NCBI GenBank assembly: GCA_031772625.1
Contig: CM062814.1
Location: forward strand, 820,144,757 to 820,208,756
Length of the DNA: 64,000 nt
Source: Pinus tabuliformis
Lineage: Eukaryota; Streptophyta; Pinopsida; Pinales; Pinaceae
Direction of reading: 5' to 3'
Of this stretch, positions 32,796 through 43,195 are shown piece after piece; position 1 is the stretch's first letter, and every line of letters begins with the position of its first letter. A program made the position numbers and the translations under genes. The notes under the pieces are model-generated. The model saw nothing but the letters and a program-made list of their open reading frames with translations. It had not been told where the DNA came from and searched no databases.

Positions 32796-33852
32796 TGTTG
32801 AAAATAGCAACAAGAAATGCTAAAAATAGAATTGCTAAAAATAGCATTGCTATAAATAGTAGTTCAGCCAGTGTTGATCTTAGCAACAATGGATGGAAAA
32901 ATGGACGTGCTAAAAATAACATTCTATAAATAGCATTTCGGGATACCTTCCTATTTTAGTCAGTCCCTAAACTAAAATAGTGAAGTAAAATTTGAATTTG
33001 ATCTTAGCAGTTGTTTGTAAAATAATTAATTAATTCATCTTGAGTTAATTAGCTAAGGAAAATCAAACATGAAGTCTATGTGTGGACATGCAACAGTTTC
33101 TCCATTAATTGAGGAATTTATCCATCAGTTAAAGAGATAAGGATGAGTTGTAATTAGATGGCTCAGTTAACTGAGTCAAGTCCAATTAGATTAATTCAAA
33201 TAGTTTGTTGAATTAATGTAAGTTTAGTTAGTTAATGCTTGCATGCATGTAACTACTGCACTTCAGATAACTGAGTATTCTCTCATAAATAACTCATGCA
33301 TGTCAATTCAGACAAAGACCCAGTTGAGATCAGATGGAGGGGTAGTGTACTATCAGTTGCTCGAATATTCCATTATGAATATTCCTTGCATGTAGAAGGA
33401 ATTCTTTCCTTGAGGATTGCGCAGTTACTTCTTCAGGTTTAGTGAGTGTGATGAGGCCATTTCACACATGTGGCTTCACTGGACCCCAAGAAAAACTGTG
33501 CAAGGAAATAGGAGGCTTGGAGGGCTTGAGGAGGACATATACTATGTCTATTCAGTCTATGAGCTGTATTGTTTGATTACAGAGAGAGTAGGATAGCTTG
33601 AGAGCTGATTCTTTTTGTAACTTGAAAAAGATTTCCACTTGTATGATAATACAGAGATTGGGGTTTTAGGCTGAGGCTTTCCCCAGGTTATTTCTTCTGT
33701 GTTATGTGTGATTGATTTCTTATTCTGAGTTATATGTGTTCTCTTGATCTTTCTCAATTCGATTAAGCTTCCACAAAGTGTTGTAGAAGTAGATCTTGTA
33801 TTGTGTTTTAGTATATTGCATAATCTGTTGATCTACAATGGGAATTTCTACA
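32796..33852 (+). repeat. 3' LTR of element B
   Basis: 1057 bp, TGTTGAAAATAGCAACAAG to GGGAATTTCTACA, followed by the CTTCT duplication. Confidence 0.9.
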
Positions 33853-34710
33853 CTTCTTCATTCCAGACAACCATGTTGAGGGATCTTCTAATTTATTCAC
33901 TTCCCCATCAAAAGTAGGAGGCCTGACTTTCCTGAACTCATATGGAAATTACCCCCTCTCACTCCTCTTATAAGGATGTCGATGATAATGATGATGATGT
34001 CTCTCAGAACTGAGCTGGAATAAAATCCATGAGTGCTAGCCCACCTATCAAGTGCATCCAAAGATCTGCCACCTCTGACTGTATCATCTCTATCCACCAT
34101 GTGTCTTCTTTGAGACTTGCTACCATATACCCCATTGGTATTCTCCTCCTGCCTATCTCCATGATTGTTCCCCAACTGTACCTACTTTTGCGAATATGTA
34201 AGGCTCTGAAAAATCACTGCATTAACTTCTACTTGTTTTTCCTAAGCTCTAACAAGTCTTTCTTGTGCCTTAATCAACATGTTATTATATGCTTCGCAAC
34301 TTCTGATTTATGCCCTTAGACTCCTCAATGTATCTGCTAGATCAAGAGAATACTCTTCTCCTTGCTGTTCAATTGACCTTTCCCATTCCACTAATTTCAC
34401 ATCAGGTCTATAAGGGGAGTCATGTGAATTGCAATCCACTACTCTACTCTTCATCTCTGATCTTCTATTTCCCGCAAACATACCATGTTAGATAAACCAA
34501 ATATAAGACAATCAAAATCATACCTTAGTGTATCTCAAAGGAGGCTATCACATCTGCACAACACAGTCCATATTAGCATGACACACACACACACATAACA
34601 ACACATATCAATATCATGATGCATACGTAATAATAATACAAACTACAACAATAACTACACAGATGATAACCATAACCATCTACACGTACCTTGAGGTCCA
34701 GTGCTACAAC
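33853..34710 (-). pseudogene. gag: gag of element D, N-terminal part and leader
   Basis: Reading leftward towards 33858, the frame contains DGEVNKLEDPSTWLSGMKK (about 33915-33858), the conserved start of the chromovirus capsid. Further upstream (34700-33950) the leader and N-terminus are degenerate; several short frames occur but none runs through. An (AC) stretch lies near 34581-34595. Confidence 0.8.
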
Positions 34711-34728
34711 CTCGTTCTAATACCACTC
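34711..34728 (-). other. primer-binding site of element D
   Basis: On the minus strand the LTR end is followed by GAG and then TGGTATTAGAACGAG, matching the initiator-methionine tRNA 3' end complement (TGGTATCAGAGC) at 10 of 12 positions. Confidence 0.8.
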
Positions 34729-36590
34729 TGTAACACCTCCTCCCACATTTAACCACTTTTATGATCTCTCTAGGGTAAACATGAGCTGAGTGCTACTATG
34801 ACATGACACAACCTCCAAGTTCTAGTTATGGAAGTGGGGCCTACAAATCAGAACAAATACTACCACCCCTTAGGGACACTAGATCACTTAGTAGCATGAC
34901 AACAACCCCTGGTGATCAATCCCTGAGCTTGAACTCATTTTCAAAAACTTGAAACCCCAACCACACCAATAACACATTGTGCATGTAGTTATGACCAAGA
35001 TCTCCCTATTTTGTGCATGTGGTTGCGAGGTCTGTGCCACTTTTTCAAAGATGACCTATAGGCCATTGCCCAGAAATGTCCAGAACTCTCCAGAATTGGG
35101 TCTAAGGTGCTAACAAGTCTAAAAAACCAATACTCAAGCAAGATCTTGACCAAGACATGTCTAATGCATGATACACATTTCATCAAATGGATAGTAAACA
35201 TAGAAGCTACAAGTCATGAATGCATACTAATAATAAACTTTTAAACTTCATCAAAGAATTATCAAGAAGGTCCAATGCCCTCTCAAGATAGCTACACCAA
35301 CACATGTTAGCCTACACATTCATCAACCATTCAATAACTTATCAATCATGAACAAGATCCATAACATGAGTACATCATATAACCGTGCATATAACCAACT
35401 TGTAACCAACATAGAATCCATGACAGACCAACCATAAGATCAACATAATAACTAGTACAAGTGCTCATCAATCATAATAAGAAAATGGCTTATATTAACA
35501 TATGCAAAGGCCAACCAAGTCAAGGACTTCCACATACAACCCGACCATAGATTGGCTGAACCAAATCTCTCTTTCAACCAATCAACCTTGTGCCATTTTC
35601 CAAGCATGATGTGGGATCATATGGGTTAAACCAAAATAGAACCAACCAGGGCTTCCAGAGGCCAAACCACCTCAATCCTCAACCAGAGTGATTTCACCTA
35701 AACCAATCCAGAAATCACTAACATCAAAACAAGTTTAGATGCCTTCGACTTCCTTCACCAGCTCCACATGAATTTTCCTATCTCCACCCATTCGTCAAGA
35801 GTTCCAGAGAAAGCCCATCAACGCACTTGACCCTTGGGAATTTTCCCGAGACCTCCTCAATAGGATCTAAGTCTACTGGCCATCCAAAGCTAAATCAAAT
35901 AAAGGACCTGCTACATCATGTCCAACTAGGAAATGGCAAGGTAAGGTTGAAATCACTGTTAATCTAGACAAATCCCATGCCAATGAAAACAAAATAACCA
36001 AAGAACTACATGCATGTACCATGCATCCAAATCTCAACAAGGAAATTACACATGCAACCTATTACCTGCAATGAAATCCAACTGCAGCTGTCGATCCAAC
36101 CTTCTTTTCCGTTGTCCTCCAATTCCTTGTTCTTGTTCTTTGCTTGCTTCTCTCTAAGTCCAAGTGAATGTTATGATGCTCCAAGAATGCTTTAAGTGTG
36201 CAAGAGTGTAAGAGTATGGAAGAAGAGAGCCAAGTGCTAAACTGACAAAATTTGTGACTCTGTTTCTCTGATACCTTTTTATCATTGATGTCTAGTCTCT
36301 TCCTTTCCTTTTTCCTTTTTTCTTTATTGTCCTCTAATGTCTCTCTAATTTCACTTGCATGCATATTTGTGTCTCTTCATCTCCCTTTTCTCCTATTTTA
36401 ATTTATTTGCTTAATTAAATGCCATTTATTGCCTTTTTGCCTTTGCTAATGCCATTGCCAATTTCCATAGCCATTATTAAACCACAAGTGATGCCCACTA
36501 TAATGTTTTCCCACCATTTAGCTTGGAATACATGTTCCATGATCTTGGTCTTATTTTATTTACATGGAAAATCAACCAGGGGCTGTTACA
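34729..36590 (-). mobile_element. 5' LTR of chromovirus element D (1862 bp)
   Basis: Minus-strand termini are TGTAACAGCCCCTGG (from 36590) and GTGGGAGGAGGTGTTACA (to 34729). It is homologous to the truncated LTR 8503-9143 and, inverted, to the E LTR. It lacks the ~60-bp tandem repeat of the E LTR. Confidence 0.88.
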
Positions 36591-36598
36591 AATGGTTC

Positions 36599-37262
36599 CT
36601 CTTAAGTTGAGGGTTGTTGTGACAAGACTATATGAGAATGTTATTGCCAAGTTTAGGACCATTCAAGGGTTCGTTGGAATAAATTAAAAGCAATGTTGGA
36701 GTTAACCAAGGCTGTCCCTTATCCCCTACCCTTTTTAGCATATACAATGATAAACTGGAAGAGTGTTTGGAAGATGTAGGTTGTGTTGGCCCCATGTTCA
36801 CTGGCCCTAGTCATAACTCTTCTCCTTTATGCTAACAATATTGTTCTTTTGGTGAGGATCCATTATAATCTTTGCAAGTGACTAAGAATCCTCCAATATT
36901 TCTGCTCCAAGATGGGTATGACTAATAATATTAACAAAACTAAAGTCATGATAATTAAATTAAGAAAGATCACATATGATGCTTTCAAATATGACAACAA
37001 CTACTTGGAGGAAGTTCCTTCATACAAATATCATGGGATCGATATCCATCACAAGTTCAATTGGAATTATAACATTGAGAAAAGGATAAATGGAGGAACA
37101 TGGAAAGAAAACTCTCTTAAACCCCTACACCTTTCCCACTTGATGTATTCTAGTCCCTATCGCTACTTGTGGTCTACTGATTTTGGTCATTGTTCCTTTT
37201 TTCTTTTTCTTTTAAATATTAATTGCAAAAATAAAATGCTTTTAGTATCAAGAGGGTTAAAC
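36599..37262 (+). pseudogene. LINE (non-LTR) reverse transcriptase fragment
   Basis: The decayed translation contains VNQGCPLSPTLFSIYNDKLEE (36701-36765 region), then LLYANNIVLLV in place of the YADD catalytic box (about 36825), and MGMTNNINKTKVMI (36912) with EEVPSYKYHGIDI further on. This is the order of motifs in plant non-LTR reverse transcriptases. Both catalytic Asp residues of the box are changed to Asn in the visible frame, so it is dead. The 5' part is missing where element D's LTR begins at 36590, suggesting D inserted into this LINE or that it was already truncated. Confidence 0.75.
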
Positions 37263-37303
37263 TAGGATATTGCAATAATATCAACATACAAGCTTGTAGC
37301 TCT

Positions 37304-37334
37304 GTAATTTATTATATCAACCTACATCCCTGTA
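37304..37334 (+). repeat. extra partial copy of the palindrome arm
   Basis: GTAATTTATTATATCAACC... repeats part of the right arm (from 37549) in the same orientation with two differences. Confidence 0.75.
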
Positions 37335-37352
37335 GGATTCGATTCTATATTT

Positions 37353-37620
37353 TTTTCTTTATGTTTAAAAAAGGGCTTATAGAAACAAATTTTATAGGGA
37401 TGTAGGTTGACATAATAAATTACATATTCATTCCCTCTGATAAGATAAATAGGCCCATATAATTGATTCTATAAGCCTATAGAATCAATTCTATAGGCTT
37501 ATAGAATCAATTATATGGGCCTATTTATCTTATCAGAGGGAATGAATATGTAATTTATTATGTCAACCTACATCCCTATAAAATTTGTTTCTATAAGCCC
37601 TTTTTTTAACATAAAAAAAA
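37353..37620. repeat. near-perfect 268-bp foldback palindrome
   Basis: Arms 37367-37484 and 37489-37606 are exactly complementary over 118 bp by my base-by-base reading, around a four-base loop TCAA. Pairing extends with two mismatches to 37353 and 37620. It could be a foldback/MITE-type element, or a locus whose transcript folds into a long hairpin. An assembly fold-over is a possible artefact. It lies 1.3 kb upstream of the F-box/kelch gene. Confidence 0.93.
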
Positions 37621-37892
37621 TCCCTTAGAAGTTTGGACCTACTGTGTCATAAGTTGAGCTTGAATTACCTATTCACATTAACTACATGTAATGTAATATA
37701 TGTGCCCTTTGTAGGCTTGGACCTTCACTTAGATGTTATGGTATGTTAGTTAATAATACAATGTAAAGGATGCATAACATAATCACTGGTTAGTTTAATG
37801 TGATAACGTTAAGTTTAATATTGATCATATAAATTTTATCCTAATATTGTTACGCACATAAAAATTACAATATTGTATGCAATATGTTTGAT
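37621..37892. other. AT-rich spacer, no gene seen
   Basis: Very AT-rich, with no coding or repeat signal recognised. Confidence 0.4.
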
Positions 37893-38167
37893 AGCTTAAT
37901 TTATAACTTAAATGTTAAATACTAAACTACCCTATATCACTTATTTCAACAACTCTTCTATGATACACTTATGTTTTTTCTACTTAATATTTTTTTTTTT
38001 TGAATATATCACTCAAGAACTTGGTACAACAGCTTAATTTATAACTGAAATGTTAAATACTAAACTACCCTATATCACTTATTTCAACAACTCTTCTATG
38101 ATACACTTATGTTTTTTCTACTTAATATATATTTTTTTGAATATATCACTCAAGAACTTGGTACAAC
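37893..38167. repeat. 138-bp tandem duplication
   Basis: 37893-38030 is repeated at 38031-38167, beginning AGCTTAATTTATAACT and ending CTTGGTACAACA. The copies are almost identical; they differ mainly in the T-run near 37990 / 38130. Confidence 0.92.
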
Positions 38168-38367
38168 ATTTGATAGAGTTGTTTTGTTTCAATTTCAATA
38201 TCATCACATAGTTTATATACCTTTTCCTCTCATTATTATTAGATTATTTCTCTATGCCCTAATTCATTTGATTAGCTTCATAGACATAGTTACATTAAAA
38301 CCAAATTTTATATAATTTTGTCTCTCATTATTACTCAGATTATTTCTCCTTCCCCTACTTCATTACC

Positions 38368-38427
38368 TTCATAGACATAGTTACGTTAAAAGCAAACCTT
38401 CATAGACATAGTTACATTAAAAGCAAA
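38368..38427. repeat. 30-bp direct repeat, two copies
   Basis: CCTTCATAGACATAGTTAC then RTTAAAAGCAAA, twice in tandem. A looser copy occurs at about 38275. Confidence 0.8.
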
Positions 38428-38961
38428 ATGCATAATTTTTTTTTGAATAATCACGCACATTTTTTATTTGAAAATTATTTTTGTCATCTCCATTAGATTG
38501 ATAACTTTGATTCCCTGATTTAACTACCTTGCAAATTTAATCAATTTTGATATTACAGAGTTAAAATCAATCGATAACTTGCAACAAGTTGCAAACAATA
38601 CTATGTGACTTTCCTTAAATTTCCTGTAGTTGATAATACACTTCCCTCTCTCTCTCACCCTGCAGTGGTCAATACCTATCAGAATTCACTAACCACAGCT
38701 TAACCATACCTATTGGCATTCACCGACTTACGCAACATAGTAACTAAACCGTCATATCCCCTGTATCTCTTCACAATCACCATTGAATCTGGACATTGAA
38801 TTCTTCTTTTCTTCCATAACAGTCAACGGGATCAAACCCACAACGCTGAATGACTGAAAAGCTTGCTCTCCAAAATTGTTAACCTGCAATGATGCGAGTG
38901 CCTAAAGGTCTAATCAGAAATGAGAGGGAGTTCCGAGAAATATAGAGATTCGTAGGGTGCC
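38428..38961 (+). promoter_or_regulatory. putative promoter/leader region of the F-box/kelch gene
   Basis: The 530 bp before the start codon contain a CT-rich tract (CCCTCTCTCTCTCACC, about 38644-38659), common in plant core promoters and leaders. I cannot place a confident TATA box. The ATG context (GTGCCATGGCT) is strong. Assignment rests on position only. Confidence 0.35.
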
Positions 38962-40314
38962 ATGGCTTCCACTCATCGCCACCTCCAGATCTATGACACT
39001 GGCCGCCCTGTTTCGACAATGTCTTCCACGGAAGGCCAAGGATCGAATCTCACAATAACAACTGCTGAGGGTGAATTGATTCCAGGCCTGCCCAACGACA
39101 TTGCTATCCGCTGCCTGGCAAAGCTCAGCACCGGCAGCCGCGCCATTGCCTCTGCCGTTTCCAGCGTATGGAGATCGGCCCTGGACCCTCGCCTCGCCTT
39201 CACGTCGGAGGCTCGAGTCGCGCTGGGCGCCTTTGGTGACAACTACCTCTTCCTCGCTTTCCTCCAGCAAAAGGACAATCGCATTATTCTCCAGCGCTAC
39301 CTGGTTGATCTGGTGCAGATGAAAGGGAAAACCATAGAAGACCCACTCTTGTTACCCCATGTGACCGAGGGCTTGTCGAAGTCAGCGAGGGACATGGTCT
39401 CCGGGGGTTTATTAGCAGAGCAGCTCGACGGCTACGCTAAGTTGATCCTCCACCTGGAGCAGTCCTCCTTCAAGAGCTTCAGCTATTACCCCCCGGTGGC
39501 CGCCATTAACGGTAAGCTCTTCTTCCTGCTTGAGTACGCAGAGTTTGCTTACGATGTAACTCTAATGCTTAGCTATGTCCCATACTGTAAAAACAACAAT
39601 GACTGTTGGGCTGTTTTGCCGTCTATGAACTTGAGGAAACGGAGATGTTTTGTCTGTGGGAGCATTGGGAAATATATTTATGTTGCGGGGGGGCTGACGA
39701 ACGAGAGGCTCGAGGGCCCTTTTGTGGGTTTGGGAAAAAGGAGCGCCGAGAGATTTGATACCGAGACCAACGAATGGGAAATTTTACCCAGTTTGAACAG
39801 AGAGAGGGTCAATGCCATAGGGTTTGTGTTGAATGGGAGGTTTTGTGTGATGGGAGGAGTTGGGAAGGGGTCGAGGACGTCTAGTGAGTTTTATGATCCG
39901 GAGGCGAGGAAGTGGGTTTTGGTGCCCAAAATGTGGCCGAAGCCGACTTACTTGTCCTATTTTATGCGGGATGTTGTGGTTGTGGAGAATAGGGCTTATG
40001 CAAAGAGGTTAAATTCTGAGCAGACCGTGTTTTCTTTGAGTGTGTGGGAGTATTGCCAGGAGCGTAACCGATGGTCAGATTTGGGTGTTGTGATTCGGCA
40101 TATTTCGAAGCTGGTTCTATGTGATTACAGGTTGGTGTCTGTTGGTGACGAGCTTTGGATCGTGGGGATGAAACCGGATGCAGAACCAGGGTTCAATGTG
40201 TTGGTGTGTAGGCCCGGCACGCGGTCGGAGAGGGAAGAGGGGCTTAAATGGAGAAAATTGGAATTGGGATGGGATAAACACTTTATTCTCTTGCTCTCTT
40301 GCTTTTCTTTCTAG
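38962..40314 (+). CDS. F-box/kelch-repeat protein, intronless, 450 aa
   Basis: Such proteins are substrate-recognition subunits of SCF (SKP1-CUL1-F-box) ubiquitin ligases: the F-box binds SKP1/ASK and the kelch propeller binds the target. The F-box lies at residues about 39-76 (LIPGLPNDIAIRCLAKLS, then AVSSVWRSAL). Kelch repeats follow from about residue 215: the first ends YIYVAGG (about 239-245), the second has FDTETNEWEILPSL and FCVMGG (297-299), and two weaker ones contain FYDPEARKWVLVPKM and VWEYCQERNRWSDL. The start is taken at 38962 because of its strong context GCCATGGCT; the next in-frame ATG (39019) would remove 19 residues before the F-box. The first 500 bp are clearly GC-richer than the surroundings. 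No internal stop. It resembles plant F-box/kelch proteins of the SKIP/KFB type, but I cannot name an orthologue or substrate. Confidence 0.9.
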   Translation: MASTHRHLQIYDTGRPVSTMSSTEGQGSNLTITTAEGELIPGLPNDIAIRCLAKLSTGSRAIASAVSSVWRSALDPRLAFTSEARVALGAFGDNYLFLAFLQQKDNRIILQRYLVDLVQMKGKTIEDPLLLPHVTEGLSKSARDMVSGGLLAEQLDGYAKLILHLEQSSFKSFSYYPPVAAINGKLFFLLEYAEFAYDVTLMLSYVPYCKNNNDCWAVLPSMNLRKRRCFVCGSIGKYIYVAGGLTNERLEGPFVGLGKRSAERFDTETNEWEILPSLNRERVNAIGFVLNGRFCVMGGVGKGSRTSSEFYDPEARKWVLVPKMWPKPTYLSYFMRDVVVVENRAYAKRLNSEQTVFSLSVWEYCQERNRWSDLGVVIRHISKLVLCDYRLVSVGDELWIVGMKPDAEPGFNVLVCRPGTRSEREEGLKWRKLELGWDKHFILLLSCFSF

Positions 40315-40837
40315 TAGGAAATATGAAATTTCTGTTCATGCTGCCCATTTGATCTATTAAAATGCCATTCGGGTATATATCTAATCCGTCGACAGATCAT
40401 TGGAAAACAGCATCACATTCATTATAAAGACAGTGAGCTTTGTTTATACTTTATGATGATAATCTTCTAATTGGTGCTGTATCAAAATTGATAATAAGCT
40501 GTTTGTATTTGGAATGTTTTATGGTGATCTGCATTTTCCATCTTGTGGCATAGAAGATAAATTCTCAATTGCCCCAACTGGGTGTATGAACTACTTTTGT
40601 ATGTCTGTTAATAATATGACACGCACATCAGGGTTATCCTACCTTAACGGGATTCATAGTCGTTTTTTATCTTTCTCCTCTCTGCTGAAATTTTCAAGAT
40701 AAAACTATTGAGTATGAACACAGAAATAGCTGAAATGTCATGTTTTGGAACATCTACTTTTTAATGAGTAAATGACTTGTTAGCTTCTTTTTTATAATGT
40801 TTGGTATTAACTCCGAAACTTGTGTTTCCTTGACACA
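40315..40837. other. 3' flank of the F-box/kelch gene
   Basis: AT-rich, with no second gene seen. ATTAAAATG near 40357 could serve as a polyadenylation signal, which is a weak call. Confidence 0.3.
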
Positions 40838-42056
40838 ATAAAAACAAATCGCCACAGCAACAGAATAAAGTCGCAACTTACAAGCCATTGTTGTTAAAGA
40901 TCATCATCATTGTAAGATTCAGAAACAACAAATTGAAAAACTACTAGGAGAAAAATGAGATTGCAACTGAAATAATCTTTATCTATCTGTCTGCTATGTC
41001 TACATTTCAATATGTACATGGCTGCTTCTTAGCTTCTTATTCATATTGTTTCCTATAAACATCAAATTGTCACAGCAACAGAGGAAAGTCACAAGCCATA
41101 GTAGTCATCGTCTGTGTCAGATCAGACCATGGCAAGTAAGTTCTGCACTCAGGAGTTTAACCTTAATTTTAGATAGCTTAAAACAGAAAACACTAATCAA
41201 AATAACAGCTATAGAATGCGTAAACCTACAAGCACATGCTGCTGATAATATGAACAGCAAACACACAGATTTGAATCCTCAAAACAGCATCTGTATTCTA
41301 CTAACTCTAAAAGAATAAAATCACAATGCAAAAGCTCAAAGCTCTTGCTAACCAATCCACTGGTGTGCCCCTCATCTATTTTCTAGAATAAAAGACAGAA
41401 GATACATTATAACTAGGTCCATGCATGAAGTGCCCCCACTGACAGAGTTAAATTCTACCCCTAATCAATACAGCCAGTGCACCCTCCTGGATGAATAACA
41501 GTGCCAGAGTTAGTGCACCCCAACCGGAGGGTGACTGTGCCATGTATGCATGCACGAACATGCACACTCCTCAGGATTTGTGCTCTCACTATCTCCTCAT
41601 GCAAGTGCTCTAACTACCCTGGCATCTACACCCTTGAATAAATCATATATGTGTCTAACTAAACTGAACTGAAATAGAAATCGAACTGAACTGGAACTTT
41701 TAAATCTGAAACAGTAAGGAAACAAGTTTAATTGAAGGTGGCAAAACTGAAAATAAACTAAGATCAGTGCATACATGTGAGGGTATGCATGTGCCCTCTA
41801 CTCTACATAACTATGCCTTCCTGACACTTTGCTGCACACAAGGACCTTGGCAAACTGTTGCCAGAGCTGCTGCTGTAAAAGCCTTCCTTAAATGTGTACT
41901 TCCTGCTGCTGCTGTACGGATCTGCTTCTGTACCTGCTGACTGTATGCGCTGGTGCAGTGAAGAATAACTGAGCTAAACTGGTGAAAATCTATCATTGTG
42001 CAAGGTTCAGAAGCTCGAAACAGATTGATAAACCACTAGGAGAAAGTGAAGTTGCA
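40838..42056. repeat. scattered partial copies of a local repeat, otherwise unassigned
   Basis: Pieces of the repeat described at 42057-42950 recur here: about 40838-40998 (CCACAGCAACAGAATAAAGT, then ACTACTAGGAGAAAAATGAG), 41060-41120 (GTCACAGCAACAGAGGAAAG) and 42003-42055. No coding sequence is recognised between them. Confidence 0.6.
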
Positions 42057-42400
42057 AAATAAGCAAATCACCTCAGCAATAAAGGAAGGTTACAAGCTGT
42101 AGTAGTCAAACATCATCATCCGTGTAATATTCAGAAACTTAAAATAGACTGACAAAAACAACTACGAGAAAATGAGAGTTGCAACTGAAGAAATCCTTAT
42201 TTAGTGTCTATTATTCCTTCTGATATTGTTTAAGGTGGTGCCAACATGCAAGAGGTTCCAAAATGAACGAAGTTCACCGGATTAACACAAACAATAGGTT
42301 TCGCTTTTCTTGTACCCTCTGAAACATTTGGGAGAATAATGGCAACATTGCAGGTTTGTAGGGGAGTAAATCCATTGTCTGCTTTCAGAATTTGAAAGTA
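42057..42400. repeat. local duplicate block, copy 1
   Basis: Homologous over about 340 bp to 42608-42950: both run from an AGCAATAAA..GTTACAAG start through TTGCAACWGAAGAAATC to AAATCCATTGTCTGCTT. Confidence 0.85.
42238..42390 (-). pseudogene. possible 3'-terminal exon fragment, copy 1 (family unknown)
   Basis: The minus-strand frame reads ADNGFTPLQTC, VAIILPNVSEGTRK and ends FGTSCMLAPP plus TAA. Copy 2 keeps the same length, frame and stop. Most differences between copies change amino acids, so I see no sign of present selection. It may be a decayed terminal exon of a gene I do not recognise. Confidence 0.35.
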
Positions 42401-42607
42401 TATAATTTTTTTTTTTGGGTGTCTCCAGTTGGTTTGACGGGGGATTTGAACTTTGAATTTCATGGTGTACACAATACTTCATAAAACGACGATTGCCAAT
42501 AGAGCTTCCCATGTGAGTAAGAAAGTGTACAACCTTTATCAGTAAAGCTGTAATGCTTTTTGGTGATATTGGCTACCATTAAATTCTAAACTGTGGTTCT
42601 TGACAAC

Positions 42608-42950
42608 CAAATCACCATAGCAATAAATAATGTTACAAGTTGTAGTAGTCAAACATCATTATTCATGCAAGTTTTAGTAACTTAAATAGACTCACAAAAG
42701 CTACTGGGAGAAAATGAGATTTGCAACAGAAGAAATCTTTTTTTAGTGTCTATTATTTCTGCTGATATATGTTTAAGGCGGTGCCAACATGCAAGAGGCT
42801 CCAAAATTAATAAAGTTCACTGGATTAATACAGACAATAACTTTCTCTTTTCTTGTACCATCTGAAACATTTGGGAGAATAACGGCTGCATGGCAGGTTT
42901 GTGGGGGATTAAATCCATTGTCTGCTTCTGGAATCAGAATGTGGACAACC
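42608..42950. repeat. local duplicate block, copy 2
   Basis: See copy 1 at 42057-42400. The two blocks are in the same orientation, 551 bp apart. Confidence 0.85.
42776..42931 (-). pseudogene. possible 3'-terminal exon fragment, copy 2 (family unknown)
   Basis: The minus-strand frame reads ADNGFNPPQTC, AAVILPNVSDGTRK and ends FGASCMLAPP plus TAA. An AG (ATTCCAG) sits just before the shared part and could be an old splice acceptor. Same caveats as copy 1. Confidence 0.35.
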
Positions 42951-43195
42951 TTTAGGGGTAAAGCAAATAATACCAGAAAAAGACCATAAATCAAATGGAG
43001 AAGTCATGATTAAGACTAAATACGGTCATTAGTCAATACCAATAGTCAATATCAGAAAGTGCTAAAAGTTAGACAATTTCTCTCGTAAACTGCTTTTTCA
43101 TTAACTGCTTTTATTCACAATTCTCTGTCTAAAAGAGCAGATCTCAGCTATTTAATATTTGAATAGAGATAATTTGACCTTAGTTCTCGTATTAA
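42951..43195. other. AT-rich spacer before element F
   Basis: No gene seen. ATTAA directly before the LTR at 43191-43195 would be one copy of F's target-site duplication; the other side is truncated. Confidence 0.3.

Larger units (their letters stand above)
26425..33852 (+). mobile_element. element B: full-length Copia retrotransposon, decayed
   Basis: LTRs are 26425-27464 and 32796-33852 (TGTTGAAAATAG...TTTCTACA), flanked by the perfect 5-bp duplication CTTCT (26420-26424 and 33853-33857). The interior holds a methionine-tRNA primer-binding site at 27465, one gag-pol frame from 27578, a foreign-looking segment in the RNase H region, and a purine tract GAGAGGGAG before the 3' LTR. It is inserted in D's gag. 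Confidence 0.92.

Noticed and set aside
38914-39270. 118-codon minus-strand frame over the start of the F-box gene
   Set aside because: Antisense shadow in the GC-rich 5' part of the gene; it has no recognisable domain.
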